From Tolypeutes matacus (lineage: Eukaryota > Chordata > Mammalia > Cingulata > Chlamyphoridae), in NCBI GenBank assembly GCA_026826555.1, contig JAKSZT010053769.1, positions 3,936,505 to 4,000,504 of the forward strand: DNA of 64,000 bases, given 5' to 3'. The position numbers were made by a program, and so were the translations under genes. Below are positions 59,001 to 64,000 of this stretch, piece after piece. The notes below the pieces were generated by a model. It was not told the origin of the DNA. It ran no database searches and worked only from the letters and a program-made list of their open reading frames with translations. How positions within the stretch are numbered: the first letter of the stretch is position 1; every line of letters starts with the position of its first letter.

Positions 59001-61840
59001 AGCAATGAGTTGGCGACCTGGCCATCCCTAATCTATGGGGGACAGGCCTGCCCGTCTCGGACTTATGGGGCATCAACCTCAACCTCCCTAATCCTGGGGA
59101 ATGTGCTCCACCCTCTCTGTACCCTGGGGTAGCAAAACTCTCCCTGAACATCGGGGGGGGGGGCAGTGGATATCTACCCTCTTCAACTGCTGGGGCAAAC
59201 TCACCCTTTCTGTACACATGGGTGGGGTTCCTCTCTTGGCCCAAGGAGATGTCTTAATTCCAGATCTCAGCTTCCATGGTTTTCCTCTTAAAGTTGTTTC
59301 CCCTTCAGTCTCTCCCTTCCATGTCCCTTTTAGTCCAAGCTGACAGTGGTTTTGTTCATACAGCACTCTCAAAAAGCTTGTTGGTTTGGCATGCAAGAAG
59401 CAGGGGTCCAAGCCATCAGACAGTACGACTTTACACAAGTCTTTCCTAGATAACTGCATCTTCAATCCTGATTTACAATTTCCAAGTTTAGTTAAGTCCT
59501 CAAATGGGGCACTATTGTCTGGGGACTTTATTTCCGGAGGCTTGGAATTTCTGGAATCAGTTTCTGGTTTCTTTGTGCTCAACAATTCAGTCCTCAGCTT
59601 ATCTCGCTCATCTAGCATTTTGCTATAAGTTGCAAGGAGAAACCAAGCCACATTCTCTGGGTTTACTTTGGAAAGTTCTTCAGCTAAATGCCCGGGCTTG
59701 CCATTTTCAAATTCTGCCTTCCATATAACACCAGGAGTTAATCTTGCTAAGTTCTCTGCAACGGATTGCCTTTCCTCCAGTTTCCAATAATAGTTTCATC
59801 CTTTACTTCTAAGGTCTCTTTAGAGTCCATATTACTATCAACAGTCTCTTCAAAGCACTGTAGGTCTTTTCTACCAAGCATCTCACAATTCCTCCAAAAA
59901 ATACCCCTTACCCATTTATAAAACTGTTCCAGCATTTTGGTAATTGCAAAAGTACAACCCCACTCTCGGTACCAAATTCTGTATTAGTCAGCCAAAAGGG
60001 GTGCTGATGTAAAATACCAGAAACCTGTTGGCTTTTATAAAGGGTATTTATTTTTGGGTAGAAGCTTACAGTTACCAGGCCATAAAGTGTAAGTTAGCTC
60101 CCTCACCAAAGTCTTTGCCACATGTTGGAGCAAGATGGCTGACAATGTCTGCAAGGGTTCAGCCTCCCTCTTTCTCTTAAGATTCTGTGGTCCCAGCTTC
60201 TTCCAATATCAGCTGTAGGTTGGGATAAGGATCATCTCTCTCCCTGGGCTCATTCCTCTCCAGTCTCAGCTGTTCTGTTCTCTCCACAAGGTCAGCTATA
60301 GAATATCAGGCTCTCTCTCATCCCGGGGCCTCCGCCGTATCTGCTTCTCAGTGTATGTACTTCCCGGGGCTCCAGCATTAAAACTCCAACTAACTCCTGT
60401 GCCTTGTCATTTTCCCTTGGTGGGCAGGGACTCGACGTCCTACTGTCATGGCCCAATCAAAGCCCTAATCATACTTTAATCAAGTAAAAGTGAAACCTCT
60501 GACAGAGCAATTTACAATATCTATTTTTGGAATTCATAAATAATACCAAACTACTACATTGTATTATTAAAAATAAGACTTTTAAAGATTTGTATTAATT
60601 ATGCTGCTCTGCTTACTTGTGAGGTAAACATGCATCAATGTCTATTTCTTAGAAAAGAAGAGTAGAGGAGGAGAAGGGGTAAGGTATTTTGGAGAATATT
60701 TATGAGCATACAGTGTAATAATTTCATTTTAAAGATATAGAATCTACAATACACATGAAGATTACATGGTTTACCAAAAAAGCAGAGTTAAATTTATAAT
60801 TGGCTTTACTTAAATATTTTTTAAAAGTTGCTTGTAATTTTAAAGTCTCATCTGCCACCCTCACACAAATGATGGTCATGCTTCCCTAATCATTTTTTTT
60901 ATTTACAAAAATTTTTTTATTTTTTTCTATAAACGTTTATAGTATTATCATTATTATTATTATTGTCATTATTATTAAACTAATCTCCTCCATCCCCACC
61001 GGAAATAGGGAAAAGCTTATCCTCCTTGTGTAATGAATTAGAGAAAAAGCCTTTTCTCCTATAAGCTTGAATCTACATTATGGCTTTTCATAGATCTCAT
61101 GACCCTTAGTCCTAAAATTATGTCAAGTATCAGGATTAACATGCCAAGAATTATTGTACACACAGAATAAATGTTTGTGGTTGATGATGATGAAAATGAA
61201 ACAGCTGAATTTTATTATTATTAATACTCCCAAGAAAGAACTGCACTGCTGTAGTTACAATTAATAACAGTATCTGCTACCATTAACTTTTGCTACATGT
61301 AAAGTTCTTTGAGTCTATCTTATTTAATCCTATCGATAACCATGTAATCATTCAGTGAGGAAACCAAAGGCCAGAATCAAGTAACCTGCTATTAAGTGGC
61401 ACAGACAGAATTCCAACCAGGATTGTTGATGCCAGAGTTCATATTGTTAAATATTAAACTACTTCCCTTAGAGAAATATAATATACTTGTTCAGAACATT
61501 TGACTGCAACTAAAATGGCTCCACCATTCTTTATGTCTCACAAAGTGGAAATTCAAAATAGCTTGCTCATTTTCTGCAAAGAGCTGTTAATTATTTCACT
61601 AAGTTAGACAAAACCTAGAGGGCTGCAAACATTATGATTTTTAAAAAATAAATATGACAGTATTTGCAGTGTGAAGAGCAAAGTGGTATTTTTTTCCAAA
61701 AGGAAAATTTTGGGTAATGTAAAAATACAATAAGAACTCACCCACAAAGGCTGCCATCTGAGCTGCTGTTCTTCCTACAGAGTTGACAACATCTGTCTCA
61801 GCACCAGCTTCCAACATTACCCATGTGATGTCTTTATTAC
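43867..61840 (-). CDS. ANKMY2: ANKMY2, spliced gene span (3' seven coding exons; 5' end outside window)
   Basis: Ankyrin repeat and MYND domain-containing protein 2. Seven exons (1055 nt with the stop) encode about 350 residues; the family protein is about 441 residues, so roughly 90 N-terminal residues lie beyond the window. In order: the last ankyrin-type repeat (residues 1-35 of this fragment), a conserved linker with [20 protein letters not shown], a helical Cys-rich region, and the MYND finger with all eight zinc ligands (C-x2-C, C-x2-C, YC-x3-C, H-x3-C). An acidic Glu/Ser-rich tail closes it. Established knowledge: ANKMY2 binds FKBP38 and controls delivery of adenylyl cyclases to primary cilia, restraining Hedgehog signalling. 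All junctions are GT-AG and phases match with no stop, so the gene looks intact. It converges on LRRC72, about 17 kb away. Confidence 0.94.
44090..44310 (-). repeat. MIR SINE fossil, minus (ANKMY2 intron)
   Basis: Reverse MIR: agtgctttacatgtattaac, aatcctcacaaccatatgag, gcatagctagtaagcagcag. Confidence 0.75.
44745..44860 (-). mobile_element. MER5A-type DNA transposon fragment
   Basis: gtatcagaatcacctggaca and following bases fit MER5A. Old and partial; the strand is tentative. Confidence 0.45.
45471..45600 (-). CDS. ANKMY2: ANKMY2 coding exon, second half of MYND zinc finger
   Basis: A 130-bp exon. Acceptor tgctttcag, donor gtacgt. It begins [20 protein letters not shown], giving the YC-x3-CQ and W-x2-H-x3-C ligands that finish the MYND domain, then a Lys/Glu/Gln-rich stretch ([17 protein letters not shown]). 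It ends with one base of an Asn codon. MYND fingers bind proline-rich partner motifs. Confidence 0.94.
46210..46605 (+). mobile_element. MLT1-type MaLR LTR (ANKMY2 intron)
   Basis: gatttgaccatatgacttg, gcttctgctcaagaagtatc, aataataaatgactgcggc, and the end tgcagcaatagttaaatgatatag. Confidence 0.65.
47345..47473 (-). CDS. ANKMY2: ANKMY2 coding exon, first half of MYND zinc finger
   Basis: A 129-bp exon (43 codons, phase 0 at both ends). Acceptor attctctctag, donor gtaaga. It encodes [16 protein letters not shown], then [19 protein letters not shown]: the first two C-x2-C pairs of the MYND zinc finger. An AG at 47428-47429 inside the exon is a decoy acceptor. Using it would skip 46 nt and break the frame, so the upstream site is chosen. 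Confidence 0.94.
47474..49440. other. ANKMY2 intron, mostly unique
   Basis: No other gene is seen. A MER5A-like DNA transposon (tgtgcatcagagaagttgtt ... attctgaaatatactaagg) lies at about 48725-48880. Confidence 0.5.
49450..51960 (+). mobile_element. L1 ORF2 3' half and tail, plus (ANKMY2 intron)
   Basis: L1 ORF2 C-terminal words: gatgcaatccctatcaaaaac, tgggagaaaatagttaca, ttagctaccacttgac-like region at about 51240, and tatatacatacaatggaat. Ends with a standard tail (gtggtgatggtagcacaac). Many stops; interrupted by a SINE. Confidence 0.78.
50748..51120 (+). mobile_element. composite DAS-III SINE inserted in L1
   Basis: gaagtagatgtggctcaagc, ggtcccaggttcagtttcc, a spacer, a second head (gagcaaaggtggctcaagc), and a taaataaataaaat tail. 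The 17-bp duplication taaaaaataggcaaagg at 50731-50747 and 51121-51137 is exact. Confidence 0.94.
52087..52189 (-). mobile_element. DAS SINE, minus
   Basis: gtttgtttgttt run, then ggggattgaacccgggacc and gggctacagctgctcccc. Duplication acaaacag at 52079-52086 and 52190-52197. It lies 155 bp from the ANKMY2 exon at 52345-52480. Confidence 0.88.
52345..52480 (-). CDS. ANKMY2: ANKMY2 coding exon, pre-MYND
   Basis: A 136-bp exon. Acceptor tatctttcag, donor gtaagg. One base completes Ser, then it reads [16 protein letters not shown] and continues to [14 protein letters not shown], ending in phase 0. The other two frames hit stops (TAA or TGA) within the first 25 bases, which fixes the frame. Confidence 0.94.
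53270..53484 (-). CDS. ANKMY2: ANKMY2 coding exon, helical Cys-rich region
   Basis: A 215-bp exon. Acceptor atttcttctag, donor gtactg. It encodes [20 protein letters not shown], then [20 protein letters not shown], and on to [14 protein letters not shown], ending with two bases of a Ser codon. The predicted structure is mostly helical. No separate enzymatic motif is visible. Confidence 0.94.
53485..57129. other. ANKMY2 intron, mostly unassigned
   Basis: Long AT-rich intron with no second gene. A possible LTR lies at about 55884-56235. The frames on either strand have no splice or homology support. Confidence 0.45.
55884..56235 (-). mobile_element. possible LTR, minus
   Basis: Read on minus it begins tgtgaatcacaggttgg and ends in gattgcaataaagtctgtgg, a layout like the R/U5 side of an LTR. 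It is more GC-rich than its surroundings. No duplication was identified, so this is tentative. Confidence 0.3.
57130..57568 (+). mobile_element. ERVL-type LTR
   Basis: gctggcccacccagaccctc, gactgactgactgacac, a caataaatcaattgaac signal, and the end aaaacccaacctaagaca. The layout resembles LTR16/LTR33-like ERVL LTRs; the subfamily is not verified. Confidence 0.55.
57651..57811 (-). CDS. ANKMY2: ANKMY2 coding exon, post-ankyrin linker
   Basis: A 161-bp exon. Acceptor attaaag, donor gtagtg. It completes a Gly codon, then reads [20 protein letters not shown] and continues through [13 protein letters not shown] to TTTNLHPVK, ending in phase 0. The 3' LTR of a minus-strand retroelement begins only 32 bp upstream of this acceptor (57843). 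Confidence 0.94.
57843..58443 (-). mobile_element. 3' LTR of element B
   Basis: Minus strand runs from tatagcagtttgatatt to ggctaataca. It shows the reverse of the AATAAA and ctttataaa signals seen in the plus copies. Preceded on minus by a purine-rich tract (cagaaggtagag). Confidence 0.85.
58852..59244 (-). pseudogene. repeat-containing frame in LTR element B
   Basis: Open frame of 130 codons on minus whose second half is a series of about 20-residue units, each with a Cys followed by a short basic stretch ([45 protein letters not shown]). The same frame is seen in element A (20633-21112). Function is unknown; it has no match I can name. It lies within a retroelement whose upstream gag-like part is in another frame, so it is treated as a decayed element ORF. 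Confidence 0.6.
58860..59220 (-). repeat. 60-bp tandem units in LTR-element interior (copy B)
   Basis: Plus-strand words accctc.ca at 58870, 58931 and 58991 and taa.ttttg.g at 60-bp intervals give six degenerate 60-bp units. The same period is seen in copy A. Confidence 0.82.
59088..59651 (-). pseudogene. gag-like frame remnant in LTR element B
   Basis: A 187-codon open frame beginning [19 protein letters not shown], then charged residues and two Cys-containing units ([30 protein letters not shown]). It is preceded in another frame by a short piece starting [14 protein letters not shown] (59747-59935), so at least one frameshift separates them. By position it corresponds to the gag-like region of MaLR elements. 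Not a host gene. Confidence 0.55.
59980..60558 (-). mobile_element. 5' LTR of element B
   Basis: 579 bp, minus strand from tgtagtagtttgg to ctaataca. It differs from the 3' LTR at many positions, so the insertion is old. Confidence 0.85.
60559..61741. other. ANKMY2 intron, no gene seen
   Basis: Includes an (att)n stretch near 60945-60975 and a minus-strand MIR fossil at about 61270-61450 (gtaatcattcagtgaggaaac). Otherwise unassigned. Confidence 0.45.
61742..61840 (-). CDS. ANKMY2: ANKMY2 coding exon, ankyrin repeat
   Basis: A 99-bp exon on the minus strand with acceptor taactccag and donor gtgagt. It encodes [19 protein letters not shown] followed by [10 protein letters not shown], which fits the ankyrin pattern (long helix, then D-x-V/N-x2-G-R-T-A-xx-A-A). 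It takes one base of a Gly codon from the previous exon, which is outside the window, and gives one to 57811. Confidence 0.93.
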
Positions 61841-62979
61841 CTGGAGTTAAAAAGGAACATATTTGTTAACGTTAAGGAATACGCAATTAACACACCTCAT
61901 TCCAAATTATCTTTAACCCTTTTTTTCTATTTGGTTTTAGGTTTCCATCTAGTGGATATTTTATTTTTTCCAAAATGTCTATTAGGACTAAAGAATAAAA
62001 TTCTACAGAACCTGCAGAGAAATTAGCTTTATGGTCTAGAAAATACATTGGGAACAACAAAAATAGAATGGAATTGAATACCACTTTTTAAAAAAAACAA
62101 AATAAAATACCTTTATTTTTCCTAATGATGATGCTTATCATAAAATCAAAATAAACAAAAATAACAAAAATAAAACAAAGAAAAAATAAAATGAATATAA
62201 GTCTCCCTTATTATTGACTAACACAACCCCATCCCTCATACCTATAGGTCCTGAAATACCTATTATTAACAGTTGGGGATCAATCTTTGCAGATTTGTGG
62301 TCTATCTAAACATCCATAATTGTTCTATTCACACTCTCTCAATGGAATACCTGCAGATCTTTTTATATTATAAAATACACTCAGTGAACAGCATTTTTCC
62401 ATTCATCTTTGCAAGCTTAAAATATGATTTCCTTGGAAATAGTTCCTGGAAAATATTTGCTGGATCAAAGTTTATACATATTTTAAATACATTTTGCCAA
62501 ATGTCTTCCAGCAAAGTTGCATTGATGTGTACTCCCCAAAATAGGGCAAAGAAACTCCTGTACCAATACTGGGTTTTATCACCCTTTTAAATGTTTGCTA
62601 ATATGATAAGTAAAAAAATGATCACTTTTGTCAAGAATTTGTTTTTCTGCTGCCCAGTTTTCTATTACAGTATTTGTATTTTTCTAGTTGATTGATAAGA
62701 ACCCTTCATATACAAAGATAGAAATTCTTTAAGATATGCTATAACTATTTCTCTCAGTTTTTCATTTGTATAAAATTCTTTGTAATCAAATAGATTAACA
62801 CTGTCCTTTTTGGATTCTATATTGCATTTCATACCTAGAAAAGCTTTCTCATCCCAGGATTATAAAAATATAGATTGCTGCTTTTTAAAGTACAATATTA
62901 TATTACATCTTTATTTAGTTACAACCACATTTAATTTTAGATACTATTTCAAAATCATCTGTGTTCAGTAAATCATAAG

Positions 62980-63755
62980 CCAATGTGAATAGCACTGTAT
63001 TTTAATTATATGTTCCAGAGACTTAAATCTTCCATCTGTTCGTATGCCAGTTGAGCCCTGACTCTCAGCAGAGTTGCAACACCTACTCTCCAGTTCATTG
63101 GACTTGCCCAGGATGGCTAACAAAAGGATGATGATGGACAATGCTGATCCCAAAAAACAGAGAGTATCTATAACTACAAGCAAGAGAGTTCCATTCATCT
63201 GCCCCATGGGATCGGGGACCCTCTAAATAAGAAACAGAGTGGGCATCACCATCACCAAATCCTCAAGATTGGGGAATGAACAATGTACTAAAATAGGCTT
63301 ATTATTATTCTATTATTCTATCATAGACTTATTATTATTCTAGCAATGGAAAATTATATATCATTATTAAAGTGAAGACAGGGGCCATGAGAGGCTCTGA
63401 AGGGAGGGAGAGGGAAGAATAAGTGTAATATGGGGGTATTTTTTGGGACATTGGAATTGTCCTGCAAAACATTGTAATGACAGATACAGGCCAGTATATA
63501 CTTTGTCAAAACCTATAAAATTGTGTGGGGCAAAGTATAAACTATAATGTAAATTATAGTCCATTGTTAGTAGCAATGCTTCAATATGGGTTCATCAATT
63601 GTAACAAATGTACCACACTAATGAAGGATGTTGGTAACATGGGCAAGTAGGGGAAGGGGAGGGGGTGGAGTATATGGGAATCTCCTATATTTTTGGTGTA
63701 ACATTTATGTAATCTAAAGCTTCTTTAAAAATAATAAATTAATTTTAAAAAATGA
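62980..63755 (+). mobile_element. L1 3' UTR and tail, plus
   Basis: Runs from ctgactctcagcagagttgc through ccacactaatgaaggatgtt to an A-rich tail at aaataataaattaatttt. Homologous to the minus-strand copy at 18193-19416. Confidence 0.75.
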
Positions 63756-63879
63756 GTTTCTAAATGGATCATATTTCCAACATATATACCAGTGAAGAAA
63801 ACACACAGCTCTATCAGAGTAGCTGTTTTTTCAAGAGAACAACAAAATTTTTGTATTACTTAAAAATATAAAGATATAA

Positions 63880-64000
63880 CTTCCAGGAAGATGGCAGATT
63901 AGAAAGACATAGGATTCACTTCTCTCCCAGAAAAATATCTAGAGGCCAGGCAGAAATGGTCTGGAAAAAATGTTCTAGGGTTTAGGATACCAGGGGAAGG
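63880..64000 (+). mobile_element. L1 5' UTR start, cut by window end
   Basis: aacttccaggaagatggcag followed by ctctcccagaaaaatatcta is the usual opening of a mammalian L1. The rest lies beyond the window. Confidence 0.6.

Larger units (their letters stand above)
57843..60558 (-). mobile_element. complete non-autonomous MaLR-like LTR element copy B
   Basis: 2716 bp with two LTRs (59980-60558 5', 57843-58443 3') and a 1536-bp interior. Just inside the 5' LTR the minus strand reads aatttggtaccgagagtggg, similar to the primer-binding region of THE1/MaLR elements. The interior has gag-like broken frames (about 59747-59935 and 59088-59651) and a 60-bp tandem repeat region (about 58860-59220). No pol or env is seen, so movement would need enzymes from another element. 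It lies in an ANKMY2 intron in the gene's own orientation. Confidence 0.85.

Overview
This is a mammalian nuclear genomic window. The many dispersed tRNA-derived SINEs with the head 'gtggctcaa..gttgag..ccc..ccatatgg' and box B 'ggttcgatccc' look like the DAS SINEs of armadillos, so a xenarthran, most likely an armadillo, is inferred. The remaining DNA is ordinary eutherian material: L1 LINEs, ERVL-MaLR LTRs, MIR and MER5-type fossils. There is no bacterial, plasmid or phage sequence, and most short open frames in the window are chance or transposon-derived.

Two protein-coding genes run tail to tail. On the + strand are the six terminal coding exons of LRRC72 (6573-6654, 7415-7525, 14391-14480, 15423-15575, 25699-25726, 26625-26790), ending in a TAA. 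Its 5' exons lie before the window. On the - strand are the seven terminal coding exons of ANKMY2 (61742-61840, 57651-57811, 53270-53484, 52345-52480, 47345-47473, 45471-45600, 43867-44051). These encode the end of the ankyrin-repeat part, a linker, a complete MYND zinc finger and an acidic tail. Its first exons lie beyond 64000. Every reported exon is flanked by AG and GT, and the reading phase carries across every junction, so both genes appear intact here. The LRRC72-ANKMY2 order and orientation match human chromosome 7p21.

The roughly 17 kb between the two stop codons, and most introns, are filled with mobile elements. These include DAS SINEs (several with clear target-site duplications), oppositely oriented L1 pieces (33.6-41.3 kb), an L1 3' half carrying a SINE (49.4-51.9 kb), MaLR-type LTRs, and two copies of a non-autonomous LTR retroelement. 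One copy of that element is + at 20.3-22.7 kb and the other is a complete LTR-internal-LTR unit, -, at 57.84-60.56 kb.

The most unusual structure is inside those two LTR elements. Their internal region is built of degenerate 60-bp tandem units whose open frame reads as a 20-residue Cys-containing repeat. One copy also carries a nested solo LTR of the same family with a 5-bp duplication, and a SINE with its own duplication. Other items of note are a GC-rich minisatellite inside a SINE composite, a perfect 15-bp hairpin in an LRRC72 intron, and a 28-bp LRRC72 micro-exon.
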